64,000 nucleotides of DNA from Reticulitermes speratus (GCA_021186555.1 JAJKFL010000039.1:13000733-13064732), one strand, 5' to 3'. Counted from the stretch's first letter, positions 23,666 to 35,302 are shown. The notes: generated from the letters alone by a model not told the origin. Numbers and translations: made by a program.

Positions 23666-24061
23666 GTACTGTCAACTGGAAATGGAGGAGGGAAACATGT
23701 GACGGCTTTTATAGCGCAAAGAGCGGTCTGTATCCACCGCTGTTTCATTGCTTTTTAACCATTTAACGAACAAAGCAATCACTTTGAGTGTCACAGTGGT
23801 CAACGGCATGATATATTCTTACGGTTTCCATAATATGTAAGCATTTTAATTTTTTCATTTAACTTACGAACACTTTCGGGAAATTTTCTGATAAGTGGAT
23901 GTGCCCAAATTCGAGGTAAGCCTAGTAGAACATTCCTCAAGGTATTAACAGGCTGTTGTAACAATGTAATAAGATTATAGCATTATTTGAAGTTATTCTA
24001 ATAAGTGATGTAACTTTGTAGTTGATATATATATGTACAGAGGTCCAGTGGAGCATGGTGC

Positions 24062-25942
24062 TTCCATCATTAGGGTCGATGTAGGTATGTACCGACTTTT
24101 CAGAGGAACCTGCTTCCTTAGTCATTAGGGTCGATGTAGGTATGTACCGACTTTTGAGAGGAACCTGCTTCCTTAGTCATTAGGGTCATGTAGTATGTAC
24201 CGACTTTTCAGAGGAACCTACTTCCTTAGTCATTAGGGTCGATGTAGGTATGTACCGACTTTTCAGAGGAACCTGCTTCCTTAGTCGTTAGGGTCGATGT
24301 AGGAATGTACCGACTTTTGAGAGGAACCTACTTCCTTAGTCATTAGAGTCGCTGTAGGTATGTACCGACTTTTTAGAGGAACCTACTTCCTTAGTCATTA
24401 AAGTCGATGTAGGTATGTACCGACTTTTGAGAGGAACCTACTTCCTTAGTCATTAGGGTCGATGTAGGTATGTACCGACATTTCAGAGGAACCTGCTTCC
24501 TTAGTCATTAGGGTCGATGTAGGTATGTACCGACTTTTGAGAGGAACCTGCTTCCTTAGTCATTAGGTCCATGTAGGTATGTACCGACTTTTCAGAGGAC
24601 CTGCTTCCTTAGTCATTAGGGTCGATGTAGGTATGTACCGACTTTTCAGAGGAACCTGCTTCCTTAGTCATTAGGGTCGATGTAGGTATGTACCGACTTT
24701 TAGAGGAACCTGCTTCCTTAGTCATTAGGGTCGATGTAGGTATGTACCGACTTTTGAGAGGAACCTCTTCCTTAGTCATTAGGGTCGATGTAGGTATGTA
24801 CCGACTTTTCAGAGGAACCTGCTTCCTTAGTCATTAGGGTCGATGTAGGTAGGTACCGACTTTTGAGAGGAACCTGCTTCCTTAGTCATTAGAGTCGATG
24901 TAGGTATGTACCGACTTTTGAGAGGAACCTACTTCCTTAGTCATTAGGGTAATGTAGGTATGTACCGACTTTTGAGAGGAACCTGCTTCCTTAGTCATTA
25001 GGGTCCATGTAGGTATGTACCGACTTTTGAGAGGAACCTGCTTCCTTAGTCATTAGGGTAAATGTAGGTATGTACCGACTTTTTCAGAGGAACCTGCTTC
25101 CTTAGTCATTAGGGTCGATGTAGGTATGTACCGACTTTTGAGAGGAACCTGCTTCCTTAGTCATTAGTGTAATGTAGGTATGTACCGACGTTTGAGAGGA
25201 ACCTGCTTCCTTAGTCATTAGGGTCGATGTAGGTATGTACCGACTTTTGAGAGGAACCTGCTTCCTTAGTCATTAGGGTCGATGTAGGTATGTACCGACT
25301 TTTGAGAGGAACATGCTTCCTTAGTCATTAGGGTCGATGTAGGTATGTACCGACTTTTTAGAGGAACCTGCTTCCTTAGTCATTAGGGTCGATGTAGGTA
25401 TGTACCGACTTTTGAGAGGAACCTGCTTCCTTAGTCATTAGGGTCGATGTAGGTATGTACCGACTTTTGAGAGGAACCTGCTTCCTTAGTCATTAGGGTC
25501 GATGTAGGTATGTACCGACTTTTCAGAGGAACCTGCTTCCTTAGTCATTAGGGTCGATGTAGGTATGTTCCGACTTTTGAGAGGAACCTGCTTCCTTAGT
25601 CATTAGGGGCAATGTAGGTATGTACCGACTTTTGAGAGGAACCTGCTTCCTTAGTCATTAGGGTCAATGTAGGTATGTACCGACTTTTGAGAGGAACCTG
25701 CTTCCTTAGTCATTAGGGTCAATGTAGGTTTGTACCGACTTTTCAGAGGAACCTGCTTCCTTAGTCATTAGGGTCCATGTAGGTATGTACCGACTTTTGA
25801 GAGGAACCTGCTTCCTTAGTCATTAGGGTCAATGTAGGTTTGTACCGACTTTTCAGAGGAACCTGCTTCCTTAGTCATTAGGGTCAATGTAGGTTTGTAC
25901 CGACTTTTCAGAGGATCCTGCTTCCCTAGTCATTAGGGTAGG
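24062..25942 (-). repeat. 55-bp minisatellite, about 34 copies
   Basis: The monomer on the plus strand is CATTAGGGTCGATGTAGGTA TGTACCGACTTTTGAGAGGA ACCTGCTTCCTTAGT. Copies are very alike, varying mainly at GTC(G/A/C)ATG, TTTT(G/C)AGAG and CCT(G/A)CTT, with occasional 1-bp deletions. The right flank (25943-26040) reads on the minus strand LPYPGWDNTSSSNYAPTFQK NLQPT, a frame I associate with a dispersed cockroach repeat, so the array may be an expansion inside such an element. Confidence 0.95.
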
Positions 25943-26104
25943 CTGCAAGTTTTTCTGAAACGTGGGTGCATAATTGCTAGACGATGTATTATCCCACCCA
26001 GGATAGGGTAGTCTTCGGTCACCGTCGTGAGGACTTTCGGAACAAGAAGACATATTTATTAGAGTCTTAAAATAAATAAGTAGTTTCATTATTTCAGTAA
26101 AATT

Positions 26105-26335
26105 TACTGGCGCTTAGGGTAGCTTTTTGAAAACGAGAATATATATATATATATATATATATACGGAAGTGCACAAATTTTCCAAAAATCTAGGAGCCAC
26201 CTCAAAATGCTGGGCGCCAGTAGGGTGACGTGAAGCTGGTTCAATACTGAGGACCCACAAATAACAGGCGCCACCGTACAAAATTTAGTCACCACGGCGA
26301 CCTGGTGCCCAGGATTTGTGCACCCCTGTTTCCAT
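26105..26335 (-). repeat. dispersed repeat, copy 1 (with AT microsatellite)
   Basis: AGGAGCCACCTCAAAATGCT GGGCGCCAGTAGGGTGACGT, GAGGACCCACAAATAACAGG CGCCACCGTACAAAATTTAG, CACGGCGACCTGGTGCCC recur at 41940-42070. It includes a clean (AT) run at 26140-26162. Family not recognised. The orientation is that of the longest open frame and is arbitrary. Confidence 0.7.
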
Positions 26336-26934
26336 ACGCTGTGTTGAAGAAAAGCACTTGTGTGGAAACGCAGGACGCTGTCACTGTGAAGCAATTGCAC
26401 ATGGATAGGCGTCATGCGTAGGACTGAAACTCACATTTGTAATGTCACCCAGAAGACGTCTTCCCCTGTCGTCTTTTTATTGCCACACAAATCTAATTTG
26501 CTTATTTATACGTAAATTGGTATGAAGTTAATAAGAAATACTGCAAGATTAATAGGCCTATAACAATTCAAAACTTCGCTTGTAGAATGACTTGCGTTCA
26601 AGATGATCCAGGGAATCTGCTAATGAAATCTACACAGATATGTCGTAGGCCAGTTTCAGTTAAGTCGCCGCATGATTTTAAAACATTCGCCCATAATGTG
26701 ACACCCGATCGTCCGATGTTTTCACAATACTTCAATCTGACGTCGCCCCCCACCCCATGATTTGTATTTACCGTTTCTGTGTATCATGTCCCTGCTCGCT
26801 GAACGTAACAGAGGCACTTTTTGCCGGAGGTTCTAACTTATTTCGTTCCAAAAATTAATCACAGTGATACCAAAGTTATGTTGCAAGGAAAGGCTGATGC
26901 CTTATTTTGTAAAGCGCACAAGTGGATAGGTTTT

Positions 26935-27095
26935 CCCCTGAGATAAAGTGGTCGGGGCGTGAAGCTACACGTCACCTCCATCTAGTTCCGAGGTTAAGAA
27001 TGCGTGGAGCTGTAACTCCACACCCCCATACGCTTTCATGGCGTGGTGTGTAATTAAGCACAAAGACAACCTTACCTCTACTGGTGGTCTAGTGG
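26935..27095 (+). mobile_element. SINE family III, 3' half
   Basis: GAGATAAAGTGGTCGGGGCG TGAAGCTACACGTCACCTCC, then CGAGGTTAAGAATGCGTGGA GCTGTAACTCC, ATGGCGTGGTGTGTAATT, ending AACCTTACCTC. The head is missing. Confidence 0.75.
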
Positions 27096-27173
27096 CTAGA
27101 CGGAAATAAATTTAAATTGTTTTGGCCGTGTTTTAACTATATTCATGGCAAGAATTCCGGGAGAGAGAAAATA

Positions 27174-27358
27174 CAGTCGAACCCGGTTAAAACGACATCG
27201 GTTTACACGACACCTTGTCTATAGCGTCAGATATTCTGTGGTACCAATTATTTCATCACTGTTAACCATAACATTATTCTGCTCGGTTATAACAACACTC
27301 GTTTATAACGACACAAAATATTCAGTCCCTTTCATGACGTTATAACCAAGTTCGACTG
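27174..27358. mobile_element. 185-bp MITE, copy 2
   Basis: It starts CAGTCGAACCCGGTTAAAAC and ends GTTATAACCAAGTTCGACTG, flanked by TA on both sides. It is the cleaner of the two copies, with inverted termini matching over about 20 bp. There is no coding content. Confidence 0.78.
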
Positions 27359-28149
27359 TATATAATTTGGATTTGTAATGAAGTTGCTGACGCAACGCCT
27401 GGAAGGGATAAATGGCGTATTTTCAATAAACTGTACTGTACAGTTGTGCCTGTGTATTTTTGTTCCTTCACGTGAGAGCAAATCTATCAGCTCAGGTGGA
27501 CCATCAGCGTTGAGACGTCTGTTTCAAAACGTGGTTTCATATTGGCCGTGTCCTTGTGGTGTGTACGGTGATGGTAGCGGCCTGAGTTGTCGCACTGCAT
27601 CGTCGGTAATAGTCTGTTCTCTACGCGTCGGATTCTGGTAATTCATAACGTGCAAAGACTCTGACTTCCCGTCATTTAAAGACTTTACATGATTGTTTTG
27701 GCGTGTTTTAATCTTGTCAACTGGACATCAAGGTTGTGAAATGAGTGAACATTCAGCATCACTGCACAGGATTTAGAAGCACAGTCACGCCAACCATGTC
27801 ATGAGTGTTGGAGGGAAGTTGTGGAAAAGTTTCCTGTTTGTGGTAGAGTGTGGGTTGAGTGCAGGCGAGTGTAACTGATGATGATGTTCTGTGGTTTGCA
27901 TCACCGACATCAACCCTTGACAAAGGAATTATGTAATCGGCTCGTATTCTCAATTTCACATACCAAGTAGCAGTGGCCACCCTTACATAGACAAGAGGGG
28001 AATGTCAGGCTGCGAAGGCTCCTGCTGTCACATTTCGGACAGTTGCACGTAGGGAGCAACGTGCACTCATCCTGTGTCATTTATGTGCATTATGGAGTTC
28101 GAAGGCTCATTATCTTGTTCTCAAGAGCCTGGCCAACAGTTCCTAACCT

Positions 28150-28355
28150 GAACCATGTATATATATATATATATATATAATATTCACCCTAGAACAGGCC
28201 ATGATGGCCCAGAGGGGGAGTAGAGGTATAGCTGTACTAATTCCTAAACCTCTGCGCTAGATGGGGTGGGTGATCAACTTCACGCCCCGTCCGCTTTACC
28301 CACGGGAAAGAGACCCGGTACCGACAACGCTATTTGACCCCACCATGTATATATC

Positions 28356-28402
<47 letters not shown>
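28150..28402 (-). mobile_element. SINE family III 3' half between two (AT)n microsatellites
   Basis: 28195-28345 follows the minus-strand family III body (CCTAGAACAGGCCATGATGG CCCAGAGGGGGAGTAGAGGT to ACCCGGTACCGAC). It is bordered by (TA) runs at 28157-28182 and 28362-28402 and by ACCATGTATATATMT on both sides, so the flanks may be a stretched target duplication. Confidence 0.75.
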
Positions 28403-28406
<4 letters not shown>

Positions 28407-28547
28407 TCTCCATTCTGCACCACACGTCAGGGATTCACAATATGTTCTGACACTCGGGGCCTGTAAAACAGCAGTGCATTTTTCTATGACTTGTACACTG
28501 TCTCACGCATTACACAAATTATAATCCGCGGCACATAACCTAGGAGC

Positions 28548-28830
28548 CGGGATATCGTAGTCAGTATACTGATTACGCTATGGGCTTGAATACCCGGGTT
28601 TCGATTCCCGGGAGGACTAAGAGATTTTTCTCTTTTCCGAAGCGTCTAGACCGGCTCTGGGGACCACCCAGCCTCCTATTCAGTGGTATCGAGGTTCTTT
28701 CTCCGGTGCTGAAGTGGCCGGGGCGTAGAGTTGACCACTGACTTCCACCTAGTACCGAGGTTAAGAATAAGTGGAGCTATGCCACTACTCGCTCTATATG
28801 CCGTTATGGTTTGGACAGGGTCCACTAACA
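28548..28830 (+). mobile_element. SINE family III, full plus-strand copy
   Basis: The head GAGCCGGGATATCGTAGTCA GTATACTGATTACGCTATGG shows the intact version of the segment amplified in the 36-bp satellite. Then B box GGTTTCGATTCCCGG, CCGGCTCTGGGGACCACCCA GCC, GTGGCCGGGGCGTAGAGTTG ACCACT and ATGCCGTTATGG. It is the reference copy used here for the family. Confidence 0.88.
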
Positions 28831-29450
28831 TAGTGGTTAGTATATGTACTGCCAGGTTTAACGCTAAAAGTACATCGTTTTGCCCGCAGAGTGTATATGT
28901 GTTCCGCATGTTTCGTAAAATAAGCAACTATTACTTCTCTAAATCCCATTCACTGATATATCTTTCTACTGGTTAAAGATTGCGTTCCCTGTCGTTTATG
29001 AACTGAATCTTTATGTATAATGCAGATTAATTGTAGTCTTCAAGGGGGAAAGATAGTGAGTCAATGGCATTAAATACAGATCTCATGACGGTATAAAATG
29101 TTTATTAGAAAAAATTTTGGTTTGGTGGGTCTTCGAAAGGGGGCCCTACAAGGAAACTGGTGTTTCAAAATTTTCACAGTTCTGCGAAATTGTGCAGTGC
29201 TATAAACTGCGGAATTTTAAAAACTATGCATGCCTCTTCCACCATGTGGCAGTCAGGTCAGCTGTGGCTCTTCCGTACGTCCACTTCCGCAGTGCTGTGC
29301 TATTGCAGGACTGCTCGAGTGAAGTAGGCATTGCGGGTTCTACCTAGCTACATCAACTTCTAGTTCTAACGTCACGGTATGTAATGCAAATTTGTAATCG
29401 GACAGCGAAATTCTGACTGAGCAATTGAGCAGAAATAGTATTAACTGTGA

Positions 29451-29709
29451 CATCGTCGCCGGCCTCCCACCGCGGAGGCACGGGTTCGATCCCGGTTCAG
29501 TCCATGTGGGATTTGTGGTGGACAAAGTGGCACTGGGACAGGTTTTTCCCCGAGTACTTCGGTTTTCCCCTGTCAATTTCATTCCACCGGTGCTCCATTA
29601 CTTGTACGAATGAATAAAACTGATCATCTTTATCACAGGGTTGCACAAGAAGCCTTAAGGCCGCGGTGCGTCCGCAGCATCTGCTGCGGGCCCTTCACCA
29701 CAAAAAAAA
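29451..29709 (+). mobile_element. SINE family II, 5'-truncated insertion
   Basis: It begins within the head (TCGCCGGCCTCCCACCGCGG AGG) and has B box GGTTCGATCCCGG, body and poly(A). AACTGTGAC.TCG before and AACTGTGACCTCG after mark a target duplication, so it inserted already truncated. Confidence 0.85.
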
Positions 29710-29919
29710 ACTGTGACCTCGGTCAGAACACCTACCATAGTGAATAGTGTTTCATTCGTGATTTTCTTTAGGCCAGCAAGGCAAATATCAAGATAATACC
29801 TCAAATTAGGCCACGACCACTTCCTTGTATTTCCTGTCCAATTTATTACTATCTTATCATATTGTCCTTTACGTTTTTTTCTAGATTCTGTTTGTAAAAT
29901 CGGTTTTATTTGTGTGCAG

Positions 29920-30043
29920 GAGGATCATTCAATGGGTCAGCGTGCAGTTCCCGATCTACAAGTCCCTCGTCTTCCGCCCATTCGCTGATTCCGACGGTTG
30001 TCCGGTCGGGGGGACCATACGACAAGCATTTCCCAAATACCAG
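29920..30043 (+). CDS. sick: sickie/NAV exon c: Ser-rich linker
   Basis: The acceptor tttatttgtgtgcag ends at 29919 and the donor is CCAG|GTAGTA at 30044. Two bases complete the Gly codon left by exon b. The product runs GGSFNGSACSSRSTSPSSSA, HSLIPTVVRSGG, PYDKHFPNTR. It is Ser-rich with no recognised domain, as expected for the disordered NAV linker. Support comes from the clean polypyrimidine-AG acceptor, the open frame and phases that fit both neighbours; there is no independent domain hit. The preceding intron is the longest between these exons (6.25 kb) and holds the 55-bp minisatellite. Exon c is 124 nt. Confidence 0.78.
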
Positions 30044-30616
30044 GTAGTATGAGAGAACAGTGGCTTTCAGATGATTACGATATTCTGAGATGTGACGCCG
30101 TGTAGTCTGAATGAATGTTAGAACCTCAATGTCCGCGATTTAGGAGAGGCTTTCAATCTTGCGAGGACGCTTTTCTTAAAAAAAAAAAAAGTACATGCAG
30201 TGTGCTGTATTTTGTAACGTCTTCTGCCAGAAGAATCACATCTGATTAAAGCAAAAATAAATAGATCTTTCAACTACAACTTTTAGAGGGCAAAATGTTA
30301 ATTTACAAGGGCGTTGGCAACAACACCCAGCTGACTTGGCAATTGTTGCTGAGGTAGCGCTGACAGTTCCGCCACTTTATGACGCTTCCACGGTCGACTG
30401 ATATCAACAGTGCGTTCGGACGATATTTTCTGTTTACTGTTTCGCTGTGTTCTGTCACATAGGCCTACGTACAAGATCAGTCGTGTATGAAATTCAATGC
30501 CGGATGCGGGTAGTGCGAGGCCCTAACCCGTACACTGCAGACAATGTCTTAATATGTACAATAATGGTACCAACAAATGCACATAAGTATATTAAATTTA
30601 GTTTATATGTACAGTG

Positions 30617-30829
30617 AGGGGTACGCGGTGGCACAGTTGGTTGAGGCACTGCGATACAAAACGGAAGGTCGCAGGTTCGATTCCCGATGGAGTCGATTCA
30701 GCCTCTAACAGAAATACGGGAAAGGCGGCCGGTGCGCAGGGCTGGCAACCTTGCCACCTTAATATGCCGATTGTCTGAAAATCTGGGAGCCTCAGGGTCT
30801 GTCCAGGCTTGTATAGGGATAGCTTTACC
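30617..30829 (+). mobile_element. SINE family IV (tRNA-headed), full copy
   Basis: The head GGGGTACGCGGTGGCACAGT TGGTTGAGGCACTGCG and B box GCAGGTTCGATTCCC precede a body with GGAAAGGCGGCCGGTGCGCA and an end CTTTACC. Left flank TTTATATGTACAGTG and right flank TTTATATTTACAGTG (30602-30616; 30830-30844) are a 15-bp target duplication with one change. Only this one copy is seen in the window. Confidence 0.85.
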
Positions 30830-31383
30830 TTTATATTTACAGTGTGGCCATCTTGAGGGATATAAAATACAAAGGTTAGATACATCAAAAGTATAAAATG
30901 TAATTATAAAAGTATCGGAACCAGTATTGTATATGTTTGAATAATGCACGGATCGTGATCATACAGAACTCTCTGGTAATGTTTAGAATAAAGGTTATCT
31001 CTGTTAATTGTTTCTACATGAAGATATGTGTGCATGAAAAGCTGTTGGGTTGAAATACAAATGAAATTTAAATATACATATTTTATCATAAAAGATTATA
31101 AGTTCATACAAGGGCCTTGGAGCACCTGCGCAACAATTCTCCAGTTAATCTGGCCTTGATTAATTGAAATGAGCGCCTCGCGAATAGTTCACTGAAATGT
31201 AAAGTGCGTTATTTTTATTTCGTGAGTAAACTTTATTTGTATCTGCATGGATGGTTTCAGTATTTAATATCAATCAACTTGAATGTGTTTATCATAACAA
31301 AATGCAGTTACTGGGTTCACTGGTCTTTACGAAACGTGGGTAGCACGAAGAAAAGAAAGTATTGAAAATCCTTGTTTGTGATT

Positions 31384-31673
31384 TTTTTGTGGTGAAGGGC
31401 CCCGCAGCAGATGCTACGGACGCACCGCAGCCTAGAGGCTTATTGTGTAACCCTGTGATGATGATGATGATGATGATTAGTTTTTTTTTATTTTTCCAAG
31501 TAATGGAGCGCCGGTGAATGAAATGGACAGGGGAAAACCGAAGTACTGGGGGGGAAAAAAACCTGTCCCAGTGCCACTTTGTCCACCACAAATCCCACGT
31601 GGACTGACCCGGGATCGAACCCGGGCCTCCGCGGTGGGAGGCCGGCGACTAACCGCCTGAGCCATGGCACGGC
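31384..31673 (-). mobile_element. SINE family II, full copy
   Basis: Poly(T), GTGGTGAAGGGCCCCGCAGC, body, rc B box GGGATCGAACCCGG and rc head GCCTGAGCCATGGCACGGCC. Flanked by CTTGTTTGTGATT and CTTGCTTGTGATT (31371-31383; 31674-31686). A (GAT)n run lies inside. Confidence 0.93.
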
Positions 31674-32385
31674 CTTGCTTGTGATTACTGACTCCTATTT
31701 CAAGATAAGTCCTTACGAGTGGGTACTGTCGTATTGTTTTGTGGATATCGCTGAGTTCTCACAAACCGTGCTGGGTGGTTTGAGAGTGCAGACTTCGACC
31801 TTGTGCTATTACACCAGTTTATATGTGATGCATGTGCCAGTGAACTACTGTAGAAGGTAAACTTGTGCACAGCCAGACAAAAGAACTGGTAATCAGTCAC
31901 GAGTGTGTTGGCGTTAACAATAGCTTGAATGTTTTGCGTGATGCAGCAGTAAATATTATGATAATTAATGGTTGGTATTTCAGCAGCCCTGCTGTCACTC
32001 TGTCACATTCCACGTTCTGTGTACCGCTTCCTCCACAAATCTAATCGTCGCCACTCTTGCGCTGGCCAGACGTGCATGCTGATTCTGTAACGTGCTTTAT
32101 ATCAATAAAATATGTTATTCGGCCCATTACTAGGAAATACGATGCCCATTAATAATTTACTTGAAAAATTGATGCGATAGAAGTGTGATTAGGTAAAAAT
32201 ATGTTTTGCCCCAGATCGTTATAAAATGCAGTCTGTCAAATTATAACATCATGTCCGATGTAATGCTGTTGACAAGCCATTTTCGTACTTTGAAATTATT
32301 CATTCCGTGCATTTTGCTTCGTATTCATTTACAAAACCAACTTAATGCACAAGCTACAAACACATTTAAAAATAAGGTCTTTCAC

Positions 32386-32427
32386 TACTCCTACATGTTT
32401 CGGCACGCCTGTGTCATCATCAGGCAG
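32386..32427 (-). ncRNA. hammerhead-like motif, left arm
   Basis: CUGAUGA U, stem II GACAC/GUGCC (one mismatch) around AGGC, GCCGAAAC AUGUA, then GGAG. Core intact; stem I is nearly absent (one pair then a mismatch), so activity is doubtful. Confidence 0.5.
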
Positions 32428-32649
32428 TTCGTGCACCAAATTTAAAACTTGCTGGTATATAACGTTCTGTGTAACGTATGTTGGAGGTGACTTCCTACGT
32501 ACACTACACAGAACGTAAGACAGGGACAAGATCCATAACTGATCGAAAGCTGCACTAGATTTTGTATACGCAGACGAATGCCGCAGCAATATGGTGACCA
32601 CATAATTGTAACCATCGTCAGTTATTTCATTTATTATATATTTTACATC

Positions 32650-32916
32650 GCCGATCCCAGTGGCCGTGCGGTCTAAGGCGTGGGTCTTCGGCCGCTCGCT
32701 TACTAGGATCGTGGGTTCGAATCCCACCGGGGGCATGGATGTCTGTCTCTTGTGAGTGTTGTGTGTTGTCAGGTAGAGGTCTCTGCGACGGGCTGGTCCC
32801 TCGTCCAGAGGAGTCCTACCGAGTGTGGTGTGTCTAAAAAGTGTGATCGTGAAGCCTCGACGAAACGAGGAGGCCCAGGCCTATATAGGGCTGTCGAGCC
32901 ATAGGAAAAAAAAAAA
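32650..32916 (+). mobile_element. SINE family I, full copy
   Basis: Head, B box GGTTCGAATCCCACC, body with CGACGAAACGAGGAGGCCCA, poly(A). Flanked by a TATATTTTACATC duplication on both sides. It is inserted in the spacer of a hammerhead-bearing inverted repeat, so it is younger than that repeat. Confidence 0.93.
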
Positions 32917-33071
32917 TATATATATTTTACATCAACTTGAAAAATCAATATAATATGTATGTAATGCTCTGTTAATATGTTATAATATGTTTATATATTA
33001 ACCACCCTCAACCTGGAGTTTAGCTGCTGAATGCTGTATTTAATGAGCATTACGGATGTAATCTTTATATA

Positions 33072-33340
33072 GCCGATCCCAGTGGCCGTGCGGTCTAAGG
33101 CGTGGGTCTGCGGCCGCTCGCTTACTAGGATTGTGTGTTCGAATCCCACCGGGGGCATGGATGTCTGTCTTTTGTGAGTGTTGTGTGTTGTCAGGTAGAG
33201 GTCTCTGCGTCGGGCTGGTCCCTCGTCCAGAGGAGTCCTACCGAGTGTGGTGTGTCTAAAAAGTGTGATTGTGAAGCCTCGAAAAATGAGGCGGCCTAGG
33301 CCCCCTAGGGGCTGTCGAGCCATTGGGAAAGAAAAAAAAA
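33072..33340 (+). mobile_element. SINE family I, full copy
   Basis: Head GCCGATCCCAGTGGCCGTGC, B box GTGTTCGAATCCC (one change), poly(A) interrupted by G. It lies next to the right arm of the same inverted repeat as the copy at 32650, in the same orientation. Confidence 0.92.
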
Positions 33341-33377
33341 CTGTTATATACCAGCAAGTTTTAAATTTGGTGAATGA

Positions 33378-33420
33378 ACTCCCTGAAAATGGCACTTACG
33401 TGCCGAAACATGTAGGAGTG
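33378..33420 (+). ncRNA. hammerhead-like motif, right arm
   Basis: ACUCC CUGAAAA U, stem II GGCAC/GUGCC around UUAC, GAAAC AUGUA, GGAGU. Stem I has five pairs, stem II five, but the core reads CUGAAAA instead of CUGANGA (conserved G changed to A). Confidence 0.5.
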
Positions 33421-34126
33421 GTGAAAGACCATGCTTTTAAATGTATTTGTAACTTGTGAATTAAGTTTGTTTTATAAATGAATACTAAGCCATTTTAGGT
33501 TATGTTGTAGTGTTCGTGCTGTGCCATAGCAGTTGTTATCCCTGCTTTGGTCCTTGAATAATGACGTCATTTCCTATCAAGTCTGTAGGATCAAAAGCAC
33601 GCCACAGCGAACAGATGGATTCGCCTGCAACCAATAAGCATATTTGTATTCACCAGGTGTGTGGTGGTATAGTACAAGCATAAGTACATATTACAGGCCA
33701 TTACAATAACAATTTAAAACGACATACAGACCTATTTGCAGTTAATTAGGGTATAATTTTTAGAATGATATGCAATTTGTCAGCGTGTTTTGTTTCCGGC
33801 ACATGTTTGGGGCCGCGTTTGCATGTAAATAGTCCATGTCTTTTTCAGGAACAAATTAAGTTAAAGTCTCATGTCGTGGATTCCTATTGCTAAGATTGTT
33901 TTCGAAAAGCTGGCCCTATATAAGTCTTCAGGTTTGCCTGGCGGATGTTGGTCAAATTAATGATATTCTTTTGAGTTTCTGCACCATGTAGTGGTTAAAT
34001 GTTTCGACGTTCCGGATACAGACCAATACCTGTGTCGAGTTAACAACAGCATGGAGAACAGAAGAACACGTGTGTCGAGACTGCGATATCCTGGATTACA
34101 GAAAAACGCATGTGAACTAAGTTTGA

Positions 34127-34141
34127 GGGGGGGGGGGGGGG
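34127..34141. repeat. G15 homopolymer
   Basis: Uninterrupted G run in intron c-d. Confidence 0.95.
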
Positions 34142-34228
34142 AAGATCTAAAAGTCGGAAACCGAAACTCATAACTGATGCGAAGAAAATTTTTGTATGGA
34201 ATAATTAGCCGAACATAAGTTTCCGAGT

Positions 34229-34494
34229 GCCGATCCCAGTGGCCGTGTGGTTTAAGGCGTAGGTCTTCGGCCGCTCGCTTACTAGGATCGTGGGTTCGAA
34301 TCCCACCTGGGGCATGGATGTCTGTCTCTTGTGAGTGTTGTGTGATGTCAGGTAGAGGTCTCTGCGACGAGCTGGTTTCTCGTCCAGAGGAGTCCTATCG
34401 ACTGTGGTGTGTCTAATGTGTGTGATCATGAAACCTCGACGAAACGAGGAGGCCCAGGCCCATATAGGGCTGTCGAGCCATAGGGAAAAAAAAA
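34229..34494 (+). mobile_element. SINE family I, full copy with perfect target duplication
   Basis: Head with GTGTGGTTTAAGGCG (CpG lost), B box GGTTCGAATCC, body, poly(A). Flanked by AAGTTTCCGAGT on both sides (34217-34228; 34493-34504). Confidence 0.93.
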
Positions 34495-35302
34495 GTTTCC
34501 GAGTGGTTACGCCGTTTTAGACAGGAGCGACAATGAAGAACAGCTTGGATGCTGTTAAGCCACTAGAAACGATGAATCAGTAGCCTGAGACGAGTCTGAT
34601 ATTAGAATATCTCTCCTTTGAATCTAGGCGGACTTATCCGAGCGTTTTTATTGAATCAGATTCTTTTCCAAGAACAAGTCCCTTTTACAACTAACGGCCA
34701 GCCAGTGTGTCGAGACCCTATTGGGGCTCATGACCAGATTTGTTTGTGTGTGTGTGTGTTTTGAGCACTCCGTTTTACGTTACTAACTGTTGGTGTAGAC
34801 GGCTCTGTTCATTTGTCCCGTCGAAATCATAGGCCTACATGACCGTCAGATCAATTGTATCTCAGGTGTATTCCATTTCCTATGTTAAAAGTATTAATAC
34901 CAAGGTCACTGTCGTGAGTTCAGCCGTGAAATAAACTGGAATTTCTTTCCGAACTGTCCTACTATCAGCTGTCAAGGAGGACTCTATGTTGTGGAGTCGA
35001 TTCCTTCCTTTCCTTTCCCGGTCTACTGACAATTCGAATAAACGTCGCTGTAGAGCGGGTAACATTCCTGCTTAGTAGGCTAGAAGTCCCGGGTTCAGAC
35101 ATCGACCTGGAGACCAGCTACGGTGACTGAAGTTTTTTTGTTCTTTTTCTTCAGTTTCACCAGGCAAATTAGGCGACGACCCACTTCTTTCCACGACACT
35201 TCCAATTAATTTCTCATTAATCAACCTATCACTACATGCTGCTTAACTATAGAAGAGTTTCTAAATGAACCAGGAATAAATGGAAATGTACAATTTGGTC
35301 AG

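Larger units (their letters stand above)
23666..29919 (+). other. sick: intron b-c
   Basis: 6.25 kb, phase 1. It holds the 55-bp minisatellite, a MITE, parts of four SINE III copies, a 5'-truncated SINE II and AT microsatellites. I see nothing specific in 25950-26100, 26420-26930, 27365-28150, 28835-29440 or 29710-29919. Confidence 0.8.
32300..33490. mobile_element. hammerhead-bearing inverted repeat split by two SINEs
   Basis: The left arm 32325-32475 (AATGCACAAGCTACAAACAC ATTTAAAAATAAGGTCTTTC...CAAATTTAAAACTTGCTGGT ATATAAC) and right arm 33345-33470 (GTTATATACCAGCAAGTTTT AAATTTGG...CTTTTAAATGTATTTGTAACTTG) are inverse copies. The spacer holds two plus-strand SINE I and a 55-bp hairpin with ACGTTCTGTGTA ends (32462-32516). 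Confidence 0.8.
30044..35302 (+). other. sick: intron c-d
   Basis: 5.26 kb, phase 2. It carries a SINE IV, a SINE II, three SINE I and a hammerhead-bearing inverted repeat. I see nothing specific in 30060-30600, 30850-31370, 31690-32300, 33490-34120 or 34505-35302. Confidence 0.8.

Noticed and set aside
24062..25942. CRISPR-like array
   Set aside because: Units are contiguous 55-mers with no unique spacers, in eukaryotic intron DNA.
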